Numbered from the stretch's first letter, positions 17,555-26,798 are shown. The stretch: DNA of 64,000 nt from Marinicellulosiphila megalodicopiae (GCF_045862395.1 NZ_AP023087.1:1922001-1986000); one strand, 5' to 3'. Made by a program: numbers and translations. The notes: generated by a model from the sequence alone, not told the origin.

Positions 17555-17884
17555 ATGAATATTGAAATCATAAACGATCAGTTTTCAGTAACGGCCCAAA
17601 TAGAAGTTGAAGATTTAGAAAATTTACAATTAGAGGGGTACGATTCTATCGTATGTAATCGCCCTGATGATGAAGAGTCAGGACAGCCAAAAGCCTTAGA
17701 AATTAAAGAAGCTTGTGATGCATTAGGTTTGAAATTTTTACATATTCCTATGACAGCACCTATTTATAATGAAAAAGACAAAGTGCCATTTAATGAATTT
17801 TTAAGTGACTGTACAAAAACATTAGGGTATTGCAGAACCGGTCGACGTGCATTGGTATTATATAAAGGGGCGAATGATTTATGA
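17555..17884 (+). CDS. TIGR01244/DUF442 sulfurtransferase-phosphatase-like protein
   Basis: A 109-residue protein resembling the N-terminal domain of Blh proteins: IINDQFSVTAQIEVEDLENL, then YDSIVCNRPDDEESGQP, FLHIPM, and the active loop GYCRTGRRALVLY, where Cys-x4-Arg resembles the P-loop of rhodanese or dual-specificity phosphatases. The chosen ATG follows an AAAGGTGAA ribosome site; an in-frame ATG at 17510 would overlap the SulP gene. Its stop overlaps the next start (ATGA). Together with the hydrolase at 14566 it rebuilds the two halves of Blh. Confidence 0.88.
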   Translation: MNIEIINDQFSVTAQIEVEDLENLQLEGYDSIVCNRPDDEESGQPKALEIKEACDALGLKFLHIPMTAPIYNEKDKVPFNEFLSDCTKTLGYCRTGRRALVLYKGANDL

Positions 17885-18318
17885 TTCCTACCCAGTTTGA
17901 AACTTGGCAAAAACAAATTCCCATGATTGATTTGATGGGGGTGAAACCTTTGTATACATCGGAATATGTGTTGGAAAATCAAGTAAAATTTGAGCCTAAT
18001 GAAAATGAAAAACATTCAGTATTAGGTGGCAGTTTAACCTCAGCTTGCGCATTAAGTGGTTGGATGATTTGTAGTGGTTCATTTGAAAAATCAAGCGTGT
18101 CCATTATCAAGCAAGACAGTGAATTTACTGCGCCAGTTTCACGAGATTTTATTGTAAGGGTGACGGTTTCGCCAGATGAATTAGATGTAGTGAAGCAAAA
18201 AATGCAAGTTCGAGGAAGATCAAGTATGAAAGTTACCGCACAGGTGTTTGAGGTAGGCAGTCCAACCGTAGCGATGCAGGCCAATATGGTTTATGTAATT
18301 GAAAAATTTAAGAATTAA
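17881..18318 (+). CDS. YiiD C-terminal-type thioesterase
   Basis: A 145-residue hot-dog-fold protein. MIDLMGVKPLYTSEYVLENQVKFEPN and HSVLGGSLTSACALSGWMI resemble the thioesterase domain at the C-terminus of E. coli YiiD. It overlaps the DUF442 gene by 4 nt, so the two are cotranslated. A role on a coenzyme A or glutathione thioester in sulfur metabolism is possible but only inferred from position. Confidence 0.78.
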   Translation: MIPTQFETWQKQIPMIDLMGVKPLYTSEYVLENQVKFEPNENEKHSVLGGSLTSACALSGWMICSGSFEKSSVSIIKQDSEFTAPVSRDFIVRVTVSPDELDVVKQKMQVRGRSSMKVTAQVFEVGSPTVAMQANMVYVIEKFKN

Positions 18319-18342
18319 TGTAATTAATGTAATTAATAGACA

Positions 18343-18804
18343 TCAACTAATTTGAAATAGCATGCCTGTTTCATATTGGTTGCTGTCTTTTTTTATGGGC
18401 GTCCAGTTTAGTTTTTGTGCCAAGCGTAAACTGCCTATGTTGCCGTCGGCAATGAATATTTTAACTTTATTAAAATCAAAATCTGGTTTTAGTTGATCAA
18501 TTGCCAGTTCACACATTTGTGTGGCAAACCCTTTGCCCCAAAATTTCTCTCGTAAAAAATAACCAAAATCATCCACGCCATCTGATTTTGCAATGCCGCA
18601 AAAACCAATTAATTCCAATGTGTCGGATGTTCTAAAAGTGAAGCGATACGGCTCATTAAAGGCATTTTCAAACCATTGTAATGCCTCATCATTCGATAAT
18701 ACTCTGCGTGGGCCTAAAAAATTCATGACGTTTTTGTTTTGGATTAAATCAAATACAGCGGGTTTATCATCAAGTGTTAATTTAGAAATAATAGGTGAAT
18801 TCAT
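18343..18804 (-). CDS. GNAT-family N-acetyltransferase (RimJ/RimL-like)
   Basis: A 153-residue acetyltransferase. The protein shows ISKLTLDDKPAVFDLIQN, FLGPRRVLSNDEALQWFENA and the acetyl-CoA binding area FGYFLREKFWGKGFATQMCELAIDQL, followed by NIGSLRLAQKLNW. This is the pattern of the RimJ/RimL-type (Acetyltransf_3) group. It is the last gene of a three-gene minus-strand run with 18805-19233 and 19238-19543. Substrate unknown. Confidence 0.87.
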   Translation of the reverse strand: MNSPIISKLTLDDKPAVFDLIQNKNVMNFLGPRRVLSNDEALQWFENAFNEPYRFTFRTSDTLELIGFCGIAKSDGVDDFGYFLREKFWGKGFATQMCELAIDQLKPDFDFNKVKIFIADGNIGSLRLAQKLNWTPIKKDSNQYETGMLFQIS

Positions 18805-19233
18805 TTAAATACCCAATAACGGTAGATGTTTAATATTGTGATAATTTAAAGCCAAAGCAAAACAATGACGTAATACATCTAAATCAATCGGCTGATTAAT
18901 GTCCATAATTAACGCGCGATTTCCATCAAAATCAAGATTGATGGTCTGGCTATGAATTTCTTTTATGGATTCAACTAATTTACTTTTGCAGTTAAAAAAC
19001 ACATAACACTTATCGGGTGTTTTGGGTTTGAAATCAATACGGATGGTGCTGCCTGTTTTACACAAATAACTGGGCTCGCCCCATTTTAACGTTTCTTCCA
19101 ATTTTTGAATGCCTAAATCGTTTGCCGCAATAAAAACTTGGTTACGAATGACGTCCATAATTAATTGAATGGAAGTAGGGTAGCTGTCCCATTTTTGTTG
19201 CACGTCTTTTGGTTTTTTAGTTTGAGTGATCAT
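18805..19233 (-). CDS. DUF1801-family protein
   Basis: A 142-residue soluble protein from the ATG at 19233; a longer reading frame would overlap the upstream gene. PTSIQLIMDVIRNQVFIAA, LEETLKWGEPSYLCKTGSTI and DKCYVFFNCKSKLVE match the DUF1801 (YdhG-like) fold. Function is not established. It is packed between the DUF1330 gene (4 bp gap) and the acetyltransferase gene (directly adjoining), so the three are an operon. Confidence 0.8.
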   Translation of the reverse strand: MITQTKKPKDVQQKWDSYPTSIQLIMDVIRNQVFIAANDLGIQKLEETLKWGEPSYLCKTGSTIRIDFKPKTPDKCYVFFNCKSKLVESIKEIHSQTINLDFDGNRALIMDINQPIDLDVLRHCFALALNYHNIKHLPLLGI

Positions 19234-19237
19234 AGAA

Positions 19238-19543
19238 TTAATCGTCCGTAGAATATAAAGCAATAACCGTTTTGCTTGATACGCTTTTATCAAAATGTTG
19301 TTCGCGTATTGTTAAATAGTCAGCACTGCTAAAAAAATCGTCCATCACCTGTTTAGAATCAAAACTAAGAGTGAAAACACGATTGATCGGCTCATCCGTT
19401 TTTGAGCGTAACACCTCTGCAATTTTAAAATCAAAACCAAAAGATCCGCCAATTGAAATCAAAAGTGGCTCCATGGCTTCGCGGTATTTTTGGTATTCAG
19501 TCTCATCGCTGACTTGAATGCCCATTATTCTTTCATATGACAT
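19238..19543 (-). CDS. DUF1330-family small protein
   Basis: A 101-residue protein with the ferredoxin-like DUF1330 pattern: YERIMGIQVSDETEYQKYREAMEPLLISIGGSFGFDF, then VFTLSFDSKQVMDDFFSSADYLTIREQHF. Members are dimeric alpha-beta barrel proteins of unknown function. It is the first gene of the three-gene minus-strand operon and faces away from pheS. Confidence 0.8.
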   Translation of the reverse strand: MSYERIMGIQVSDETEYQKYREAMEPLLISIGGSFGFDFKIAEVLRSKTDEPINRVFTLSFDSKQVMDDFFSSADYLTIREQHFDKSVSSKTVIALYSTDD

Positions 19544-19784
19544 AAATTGTCCTGTGTTTTTCGCGTTAAATGCATTTAATTGCTGGCTTTGTAATAACCA
19601 ATTTTAAAGATGTTTACTTCGAAGGCAAGCCATCAACCCCAATGGGTTAATTTAACTCTTTTTTCACAATGAGCCCAATCATTCAAAAGATTCCCTTTCT
19701 AAGGCCAAGGTTAACTTTCAATTGTGTCCATAAAAGACTAAAATACTGCCTTTTTAATTTTTGTTGCTAAGGCCAAACTCCATC

Positions 19785-20801
19785 ATGGAAAATCTTGCTG
19801 AATTAGTTGCTCAAGCCAAACTAGCCGTGGACGCATCTACTGACGAACAGTCTTTAGATCAAGTACGCGTATCGTTTTTAGGTAAAAAAGGGCAAATCAC
19901 GGCGTTGTTAAAGACGTTGGGTAAATTATCAAACGAAGAGCGTCCGGCTGCGGGCGCTAAAATCAATGAAGCGAAAGAAGCGGTGGCTGAGTATTTAAAT
20001 ACTCGTAAAACATCGTTAGAAAACGCGAAATTGGACGCTTTGTTGTCTTCTCAAACCATTGATGTGACGTTACCTGGTCGTGGAGAATCAAACGGCGGGT
20101 TGCATCCTGTTACCAAAACCATGGAGCGCATGGTGTCGTTCTTTACAAGTATGGGTTTTGAAGTGGCACATGGTCCTGAAATTGAAGACGATTATCATAA
20201 CTTTGAAGCGTTGAATATTCCTGATCATCATCCAGCACGTGCTATGCACGATACGTTCTATTTCGATCCTACTACATTGTTGCGTACTCACACTTCTGGC
20301 GTGCAGATTCGTACGATGGAATTAGGCGAGCCACCATTTGCTATTGTGGCGCCTGGTCGTGTTTATCGTTGTGATTCTGATTTAACGCACACGCCTATGT
20401 TCCACCAAATGGAAGGGTTGTTAGTTAAAGAAAATGTCAGCTTTGCTGAATTAAAAGGCACCATTGAAGAGTTTCTTCGTGTGTTTTTTGAAAAAGATTT
20501 ACCTGTTCGTTTTCGTCCGTCTTATTTCCCATTTACTGAACCGTCAGCAGAATTTGATATTGCCTGTGTGAATTGTTCAGGTAAAGGCTGTCGTATTTGT
20601 TCTCAAACCGGTTGGTTAGAGTTAGGCGGTTGTGGCATGGTGCATCCAAATGTATTGGAAAGCGCAGGCGTAGATAGTAAGAAATATTCAGGTTTTGCTT
20701 TTGGTTTAGGTATCGATCGTTTTGCAATGTTGCGTTACAACGTAACCGATTTACGTACTTTCTTTGAAAACGATCTTAAATTCCTTAAGCAATTTAATTA
20801 A
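19785..20801 (+). CDS. pheS: Phenylalanyl-tRNA synthetase alpha subunit
   Basis: Catalytic subunit of the (alpha-beta)2 enzyme that charges tRNA-Phe. From the ATG at 19785 the product is 338 aa; a longer frame from a TTG at 19761 is less likely. Visible are the N-terminal coiled-coil arm (LGKKGQITALLKTLG), HPVTKTMERMVSFFTSMGF, motif 2 (YRCDSDLTHTPMFHQMEGL), the FTEPSAEFD segment, and motif 3 (GFAFGLGIDRFAMLRY). A Cys-rich insert (CVNCSGKGCRICSQTG) is normal for bacterial PheS. It is cotranscribed with pheT, 11 bp downstream. Confidence 0.97.
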   Translation: MENLAELVAQAKLAVDASTDEQSLDQVRVSFLGKKGQITALLKTLGKLSNEERPAAGAKINEAKEAVAEYLNTRKTSLENAKLDALLSSQTIDVTLPGRGESNGGLHPVTKTMERMVSFFTSMGFEVAHGPEIEDDYHNFEALNIPDHHPARAMHDTFYFDPTTLLRTHTSGVQIRTMELGEPPFAIVAPGRVYRCDSDLTHTPMFHQMEGLLVKENVSFAELKGTIEEFLRVFFEKDLPVRFRPSYFPFTEPSAEFDIACVNCSGKGCRICSQTGWLELGGCGMVHPNVLESAGVDSKKYSGFAFGLGIDRFAMLRYNVTDLRTFFENDLKFLKQFN

Positions 20802-20812
20802 TAGGGCCGCAT

Positions 20813-23194
20813 ATGTTATTTAGTGAAAAGTGGTTAAGAGACTGGGTTAACCCAAGTATTTCCGCACAAGAATTAATGGATCAAGTCACAATGGCTGGTC
20901 TTGAAGTAGATGGATCTGAGCCTGTAGCGGCGGGTTTTAACGATAAAATAGTTGTCGGTGAAATCTTAACCGCGCAGCCTCATCCAAATGCAGACAAGCT
21001 ACAAGTGTGTACGGTTTCAAATGGTACGGACACGTTACAAGTTGTGTGTGGTGCACCTAATGCACGCGCGGGTATTAAGGTTGCGTTTGCACAAATTGGT
21101 ACCGTCTTTTTTGAAGATAATTTCAAAATCAAAAAAGCTAAACTGCGCCAAGTTGAATCATTTGGTATGTTGTGTTCTGAAAAAGAATTAGGGTTAAGCG
21201 ACAGTCATGACGGCATCATGGAAATTGCGCAAGATGCGCCACTAGGGTTAAATATTCGCGAATATTTAGATCTTGATGATATTTCTATTGAAGTGGATTT
21301 AACCCCTAACCGAGCAGATTGCTTAGGTGTGTTAGGTTTAGCTCGTGAAGTAGGTGTCCTAAATGAAATGATAGTGACACAACCTGAGATTAATCCGGTT
21401 GCGGCACAAATTGATGACACGTTTGCAGTTAATGTGACTGCTGAAGAAAACTGCCCGAACTATGTCGGTCGTGTTATTAAAAATGTTGATGTAACAAAAG
21501 CATCGCCATTATGGTTAAAAGAGCGTTTACGTCGCAGTGGCTTACGCTCAATTGATGCGGTTGTGGATGTCACAAACTATGTATTAATTGAATTAGGTCA
21601 ACCGATGCACGGTTTTGATTTAGCACAATTAAACGGCTCAATTAATGTACGTATGGCAGACGGCGAAGAAAAAATCGTGTTGTTAGACGGACAAGAAATT
21701 CAGCCACGTACTGATACCCTTTTAATTGCTGATGACAATGGTCCATTAGCATTAGCCGGTATTATGGGTGGCCAACACTCAGGTGTGAGCGAAACAACGA
21801 AAGATATTTTCTTAGAGTCTGCGTTTTTCACACCTAAGTTAATTGCGGGTAAAGCAAGATCTTACGGTTTGCACACGGATTCATCTCATCGCTTTGAGCG
21901 TGGTGTGGATTTTAAATTGCAACAAACCGCGATTGAACGTGCGACTCAGTTGTTATTAGACATCACAGGTGGCCAACCGGGTCCATTAGTGATTAAAGCA
22001 TCTGACACTCACATGCCAAAAGACAAGCAAGTAGTGTTGCCAAAAACAGCAATCAAACGTTTGTTAGGTGTTGAATTGGAAGAATCGGTAACTGAAGGTA
22101 TTTTAACCCGTTTAGGTTTGACGCTTTTAGAATCAAATGACACGCAATGGACTTGGGATATTCCAAGCTGGCGTTTTGATATTTCGATTGCTGAAGATTT
22201 AATCGAAGAATTAGCACGTGTATATGGCTATAACAACTTGCCAGTAACCGTGCCTAATTTAGCATTAGAGTTACCGAGAAAACCAGAAACGACATTAAGC
22301 TTAAATAGCATTCGTGGGCAGTTGGTAGCAAAAGGTTATCAAGAAGCCATCAACTACAGCTTTGTTGATGAAAAAACACAATCAATGATCGAGCCTGAAT
22401 TTGAATCGGTTAAATTGATTAACCCAATCAGTTCTGACTTAGCCGTCATGCGTACGTCGTTATGGACAGGGTTAGCTAAATCATTACAGCACAATTTAAA
22501 TCGTCAACAAGATCGTATTTTGTTTTTTGAAACGGGTTTACGTTTTAGAAAAGACGGCGATAAAATCTTGCAAGAAAACGCAATTGCAGGTATTGCATAC
22601 GGCGCGAAATACGACAAAAACTGGTTTGAAACCGGCGAACAAATAGATTTCTTTGATGTGAAAGCGCACTTAGAGTCAGTGTTAGATTTAGCCATTGGTG
22701 TTGAATTTACCTTTGTACCAGGCAAACATCCAGCGTTGCACCCAGGTCAAACTGCTCGCATTGAAAAAGACGGTAAGTTAGTGGGGTTAATTGGACAGTT
22801 ACACCCAGCGATTCAAAAACACCTTGGCTTAAAACAAGCTGCGTTTGTATTTGAATGTTTGATTGATTTAATTACTGAATCTAAATTGCCGCAGGCAAAA
22901 CCATTATCTAAATTCCCAGCATCTAAACGTGATATTGCGGTTTTAATTGATGCAGCAACGCCAATTCAAGACGTGCTAGACAGCATTAAAGGGCAGTCGG
23001 GAGAGAACTTAGATAATCTATCGATCTTTGATTTGTATCAAGGTGAAGGCATTGAACCTGATAAAAAATCAGTGGCAATGAGAATGTCTTGGCAGCATCC
23101 AGAGCGTAGCATGATTGATGATGAAATTAATGAGATTATGCAAAGCATTGTCGAAACATTAATTAGTCGTTTTGGTGCGGTTTTACGAGGTTAA
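20813..23194 (+). CDS. pheT: Phenylalanyl-tRNA synthetase beta subunit
   Basis: The 793-residue beta subunit, with editing and tRNA-binding functions. In order: an EMAP/OB tRNA-binding domain (VVGEILTAQPHPNADKLQVC), the B3/B4 editing domain (LTPNRADCLGVLGLAREV, GQPMHGFDL, GIMGGQHSGVS), the B5 domain, a catalytic-like core (HALHPGQTARIEKDG region) and the C-terminal ferredoxin-fold anticodon-binding domain (KPLSKFPASKRDIAVLID). Length and domain order are normal. No ihfA follows, unlike in E. coli; a terminator ends the operon. Confidence 0.97.
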   Translation: MLFSEKWLRDWVNPSISAQELMDQVTMAGLEVDGSEPVAAGFNDKIVVGEILTAQPHPNADKLQVCTVSNGTDTLQVVCGAPNARAGIKVAFAQIGTVFFEDNFKIKKAKLRQVESFGMLCSEKELGLSDSHDGIMEIAQDAPLGLNIREYLDLDDISIEVDLTPNRADCLGVLGLAREVGVLNEMIVTQPEINPVAAQIDDTFAVNVTAEENCPNYVGRVIKNVDVTKASPLWLKERLRRSGLRSIDAVVDVTNYVLIELGQPMHGFDLAQLNGSINVRMADGEEKIVLLDGQEIQPRTDTLLIADDNGPLALAGIMGGQHSGVSETTKDIFLESAFFTPKLIAGKARSYGLHTDSSHRFERGVDFKLQQTAIERATQLLLDITGGQPGPLVIKASDTHMPKDKQVVLPKTAIKRLLGVELEESVTEGILTRLGLTLLESNDTQWTWDIPSWRFDISIAEDLIEELARVYGYNNLPVTVPNLALELPRKPETTLSLNSIRGQLVAKGYQEAINYSFVDEKTQSMIEPEFESVKLINPISSDLAVMRTSLWTGLAKSLQHNLNRQQDRILFFETGLRFRKDGDKILQENAIAGIAYGAKYDKNWFETGEQIDFFDVKAHLESVLDLAIGVEFTFVPGKHPALHPGQTARIEKDGKLVGLIGQLHPAIQKHLGLKQAAFVFECLIDLITESKLPQAKPLSKFPASKRDIAVLIDAATPIQDVLDSIKGQSGENLDNLSIFDLYQGEGIEPDKKSVAMRMSWQHPERSMIDDEINEIMQSIVETLISRFGAVLRG

Positions 23195-23240
23195 AATTTA
23201 AAACGATAAGGTGATGTAAAAGTCATTATTTTAAAATTGT

Positions 23241-23276
23241 AAAAGGCAGGATAATCTATTATTCTGCCTTTTTTTT
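23241..23276 (+). terminator. Intrinsic terminator after pheT
   Basis: AAAAGGCAG and CTGCCTTTT arms extended by ATAA/TTAT pairs, then a run of T. It ends pheST transcription just before the lipoprotein gene. Confidence 0.85.
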
Positions 23277-23298
23277 AAATCAATTTAGGTGTGCGTCA

Positions 23299-23757
23299 AT
23301 GAATATTTTATCATTTTTCAAACTAATATTATTATTGGTTGTTGCTTTAAGTGTGACAAGTTGTCGTTATATTTTAACTTCTGATTTAAAAGAAGAAGTT
23401 GAAAAATTAGACGCTGCTAAAATATTGTGGAGTCAAAAAAATACGGGAAGTTATCAATTTACTAAAACTTACGCTTGTTATTGTGATGCGGTAAGTATTA
23501 CTATTTTTGTTGCAAATAACCAAGTAAGTCAGGTGATTGATGCAAATAACGGCGAGATGCTTTCATTGGATTCTGCAGATACAATAGATGAAATTTTTAG
23601 TTGGATTGACAAACAGCTTTCTGAGATCCCTTATCCAAGTAAATTTGATGTAATTTATGATGAAGAAAATGGCTATCCTGTAAGTATTTATAGAGACACA
23701 GATGAAAATGCCAGCGATGATGAGACTAGTATTTCGATCACTGAATTTTCATTTTAA
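23299..23757 (+). CDS. DUF6174-type lipoprotein
   Basis: A 152-residue exported protein. The signal segment FFKLILLLVVALSVTSC ends in a lipobox with Cys at residue 22. The mature part has W...GSYQFTKTYACYCDAV, then VIDANNGEM, TIDEIFSWIDKQL and a FDVIYDEENGYPVSIYRDTDENASDDE segment. This order (Y-C-x-C, TIDxxF, YDxxxGYP, acidic D-D-E) is that of DUF6174 proteins. Function unknown; the acidic end suggests metal binding. It stands alone between the pheT terminator and the converging yjf-type operon. Confidence 0.8.
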   Translation: MNILSFFKLILLLVVALSVTSCRYILTSDLKEEVEKLDAAKILWSQKNTGSYQFTKTYACYCDAVSITIFVANNQVSQVIDANNGEMLSLDSADTIDEIFSWIDKQLSEIPYPSKFDVIYDEENGYPVSIYRDTDENASDDETSISITEFSF

Positions 23758-23762
23758 TTTTT

Positions 23763-24929
23763 TTATAAAATAATATGGGGTAAAAAACGGCTCATGTCCT
23801 GAGTGATTTTATCTTTGTCTTCACGAATACAGATGCCTGCACTTTGGTTGTCTACTAACCAACTGCCAACCAATGTGTAGTTGTCACCAAACATCGGCAG
23901 TTCATGAAAAGCCTGATAAATAAATCCTTCTTCGCCATATGGGCCGTCTGAATCACTAATTACTTCAGAATTTTCAATAATAGATATGTTCGAGCCTTCA
24001 CGGGAAAATAAAGGTTTGCGCACCCATTTTTCACCATTATTATTTGCTGCAAAATCTTCTTCGAAAAATGCAGGTAATAAATTAGCGTGGTTAGGATAAA
24101 GTTTCCAAAGCATAGGTAGTAATGCTTTGTTTGAAAGGATGCTTTTCCAGGCGGGTTCTAGCCAAATGGTTTTTTCTCTTAATAAAAATTCACCAAATTC
24201 TTCACGATACATAAATTCCCAAGGATATAATTTAAACATCCAATTTATGACGCGATCATCTAAATCTGTAAACTCACCTTCTGGGCTGATGCCGATATCT
24301 TCCACATAAACAAAATAATGTTTAATGCCTGCCTCGGTTGCGCAATCTTGTAAATATTGAACCGTACCACGATCTTCAATGGTGCCTTTGCAACAAGCAA
24401 AATGAAGTGATTGTTGTGGATAAAAAAGTGCCATTTCTTTAAATCGATTAACTAGTTTTTCTTGCAAGCTATTGAACTGATCGGCGTTTCTGGGAATGTT
24501 GCCTGCGTCGACTTGTTGTTCTAACCAAAGCCATTGCCAAAAACCAGATTCGTATAAGCTAGTAGGGGTGTCTGCGTTATTTTCTAAAAACTTAGCGGGC
24601 TCTTTGCCATTATATGCAAAATCAAAACGAGAATATAAACTGGGTTCTTGGCTGTCCCAAGATTTTCTAACCATTGGCCAGTATTGTTCAGGTATGGCAA
24701 ATTTCTTTAGTAATTGGTCATCCTTAACTACCACATCCACAACTTGTAGGCACATTTGATGAATTTCTTCTGTGGGATCTTCAATGCCTTGTTCGATTTG
24801 TTGCAAAGAGAATTGATAGTAAGCAGATTCATCCCAATAGCGGTCACCATACATAGTGTGGAATTTAAAACCAAATTCCTCGGCTGTTTGTGTCCAGTCT
24901 TTTCTTTCTTCTATTGGGATGCGAATCAT
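23763..24929 (-). CDS. yjfC: Glutathionylspermidine synthase-type ATP-grasp ligase (YjfC-like)
   Basis: A 388-residue protein matching the synthetase domain of glutathionylspermidine synthase and E. coli YjfC/YgiC: RKDWTQTAEEFGFKFHTMYGDRYWDESAYYQF at the N-terminus, FDFAYNGKEPAKFLENNADTPTSLYESG, and the ATP-grasp C-terminal part KPLFSREGSNISI plus WLVDNQSAGICIREDKD. No amidase (CHAP) domain is fused. Such ligases form peptide-like bonds, perhaps with a polyamine; the real substrate of YjfC is not known. It adjoins the DUF1190 gene with no gap and is the last gene of the operon. Confidence 0.92.
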   Translation of the reverse strand: MIRIPIEERKDWTQTAEEFGFKFHTMYGDRYWDESAYYQFSLQQIEQGIEDPTEEIHQMCLQVVDVVVKDDQLLKKFAIPEQYWPMVRKSWDSQEPSLYSRFDFAYNGKEPAKFLENNADTPTSLYESGFWQWLWLEQQVDAGNIPRNADQFNSLQEKLVNRFKEMALFYPQQSLHFACCKGTIEDRGTVQYLQDCATEAGIKHYFVYVEDIGISPEGEFTDLDDRVINWMFKLYPWEFMYREEFGEFLLREKTIWLEPAWKSILSNKALLPMLWKLYPNHANLLPAFFEEDFAANNNGEKWVRKPLFSREGSNISIIENSEVISDSDGPYGEEGFIYQAFHELPMFGDNYTLVGSWLVDNQSAGICIREDKDKITQDMSRFLPHIIL

Positions 24930-25541
24930 TTATCCGCCCCAACTGCTTGAGGATTTTTTAGAGCTGCCCCAGCTAGATTTACTAGATGAGGTTGAGCCAA
25001 ACCCACTTCGCTTAATTGTGCTTGTGAGTTTTTCGCTGCTTGACTTTACTGTGCTGGAAGGCACTTTTACATTTTTTAAGTTAAAGTCCCCTAAAATGGA
25101 GCCATTACCTAAACGGTATGAATTACGGTAGCGTGAATCATTTCCGTAATAGCGATACACTGGATTATTAGAGCTGAATCGATTTGAGATTACTTGAGAA
25201 ACTAAAAAGCCACTCATAAAAGGAATGAATGATCCACCTGATGATTTACATTGATTGGCGCCGTAATCTTGTTCGCATAATTGTTGTGACGTAAAACGAG
25301 GAGCGGTTTTTGCCGCTTCTTCTACCGCACTTTTGTAAGCTGCTTGGCATTGTGCTTGAGATAGTTCTGTATTTGATACGCAATCATCTACACTACTTGC
25401 TACGTAGGCTTTTTCTTTGCTGCTTCCAAAAGTTGAAATTAAAAATGCGCCACTTGCTATGGCAAGAACCAAAGGTTTAAACCCCGGTGAAGAAACAAAT
25501 TTGCGCATTTTGTCTAATGATATATCTTCTGATCTTTTCAT
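24930..25541 (-). CDS. yjfM: DUF1190 protein (YjfM-like)
   Basis: A 203-residue membrane-anchored or exported protein. SPGFKPLVLAIASGAFLIST is the membrane segment. VDDCVSNTELSQAQCQAAYKSAVEEAAKTAPRF and LCEQDYGANQCKSS are the conserved cysteine pattern of DUF1190, followed by FIPFMSGFLVS. The C-terminus is a Ser/Gly/Lys tail (SSSKSSWGSSKKSSSSWGG). DUF1190 genes regularly accompany the YjfC-type ligase, and the Lys/Ser/Gly tail could be its modification target, which is inference. Confidence 0.88.
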   Translation of the reverse strand: MKRSEDISLDKMRKFVSSPGFKPLVLAIASGAFLISTFGSSKEKAYVASSVDDCVSNTELSQAQCQAAYKSAVEEAAKTAPRFTSQQLCEQDYGANQCKSSGGSFIPFMSGFLVSQVISNRFSSNNPVYRYYGNDSRYRNSYRLGNGSILGDFNLKNVKVPSSTVKSSSEKLTSTIKRSGFGSTSSSKSSWGSSKKSSSSWGG

Positions 25542-25565
25542 TAAAATATCCTCAATGTCTGTTTA

Positions 25566-25967
25566 TTAATAGCTCATACAAGCCGCATTTAATAAACCAA
25601 CAGCAACGTTAACTGCAGCCAACATTACACCAGCACCAATTTCATTGTTTTCAATGCGTGTTACGATTTTAGGCATAAACACTAAACGAACAATATAAAA
25701 AGCAGCAGTTTGTGCAATAAGTGCAACGCCTGTCCAAATTAAATAATCAGTGAATGAAACCGAATTTGAAATGGTGCCTGATACTGCCAAAGCAAAGCCT
25801 AAAATTGCGCCGCCAAAACCAATGGCTGCTGCAATATTTTTTTCTTCCTTAATTAATTTCCATTCATCATGCGGGGTGATGAATGCGTAAACGTATTTAA
25901 AAATAATTAAAAACGCTAACGCTGAAAAAAAGTAAATAGCAAAATTGATAAGATTATTAATATCCAT
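25566..25967 (-). CDS. yjfL: DUF350 membrane protein (YjfL-like)
   Basis: A 133-residue protein with four membrane helices: INFAIYFFSALAFLIIFKYVY, AAIGFGGAILGFALAVSG, YLIWTGVALIAQTAAFYIVR and AGVMLAAVNVAVGLLNAAC. The NAAIGFGGAILG-like block and EIGAGVMLAAVNVAVGLLNAACM are the DUF350 repeats. Part of the operon between DUF2491 and DUF1190. Role unknown, presumably in the membrane side of the PspA-like system. Confidence 0.9.
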   Translation of the reverse strand: MDINNLINFAIYFFSALAFLIIFKYVYAFITPHDEWKLIKEEKNIAAAIGFGGAILGFALAVSGTISNSVSFTDYLIWTGVALIAQTAAFYIVRLVFMPKIVTRIENNEIGAGVMLAAVNVAVGLLNAACMSY

Positions 25968-25982
25968 GAGTGACCCTTTTTA

Positions 25983-26648
25983 TTAACCGTGAATTTTTAT
26001 TTGTGTAGGAGAAAGCGACATGCCAGTACTGATAACTAAACAGCGCTCATATTGATTGTGTTTGTTGATTTTTTCTTCTGCTGATAAATACAATGCTTCA
26101 AAATCGCCAGTTTCTAATTCGCGTTCATACAGCATGGTAAATTGATCCGTTTGATCAAAATCATTGGCGTCAACTGATGTTGCGTCATAAGTTTTTTCTT
26201 GCATGGCAACTGGTTTATGGTAGTCACTTGTGGATGTCCACACTCGATTGTATGTATGTCCATTTAATTCATAACTGGCATTGCCCATTTTTTTGAATAA
26301 TAACTCGTCCCAGTCAGATTGGTTTTCAATATTTAGTGTATCGAAATAATGAAACATTTTGACATCAATAACATGTTGTTCAGCGGTGCCACCTTCGGAT
26401 ACAACCTGCAAAAATCCTTCATCATCGGTGTAAAAACGAAAGATATGATTACCATCTAATTTAACATAACCCACCGCTTGAATAATTTGAGTAGGTGTAC
26501 ATTGATTGATCGTTAGGTGAGGTTCCAATAATTTTAAATGTAATGCGTCAATTTCAAAGCTGGCCTCTAAGCGTAATCCCATTATATGGGGGAATAGTCC
26601 GCGAGTATCTTCTTTTTCAATACGAAATAATTTTTTAAAAAATGACAT
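25983..26648 (-). CDS. yjfK: DUF2491 protein (YjfK-like)
   Basis: A 221-residue soluble protein: FPHIMGLRLEASFEIDALHLKLLEPHLTI, then QAVGYVKLDGNHIFRFYTDDEGFLQVV, and YERELETGDFEALYLSAEE near the end, matching DUF2491 proteins such as E. coli YjfK. Function unknown. A terminator-like hairpin (26772-26798) lies between it and the upstream PspA-like gene, so its expression may be partly separate. Confidence 0.88.
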   Translation of the reverse strand: MSFFKKLFRIEKEDTRGLFPHIMGLRLEASFEIDALHLKLLEPHLTINQCTPTQIIQAVGYVKLDGNHIFRFYTDDEGFLQVVSEGGTAEQHVIDVKMFHYFDTLNIENQSDWDELLFKKMGNASYELNGHTYNRVWTSTSDYHKPVAMQEKTYDATSVDANDFDQTDQFTMLYERELETGDFEALYLSAEEKINKHNQYERCLVISTGMSLSPTQIKIHG

Positions 26649-26771
26649 GGTTTCTCCTTTTTCTATTGAACAAATTAGTCAATAAAATGATTTAAAATCT
26701 GTCGGATATCATACAGGATTAAGGTTTGATTGGAACTGATTAAATGTTGTAATGTTTATTATTTACACACA

Positions 26772-26798
26772 AAAACGCCGAATTAAATTCGGCGTTTT
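26772..26798. terminator. Hairpin within the yjf-type operon
   Basis: AAAACGCCGAATT and AATTCGGCGTTTT arms around one base. On the minus strand it follows the PspA-like gene and could lower read-through into the downstream four genes. Confidence 0.72.
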
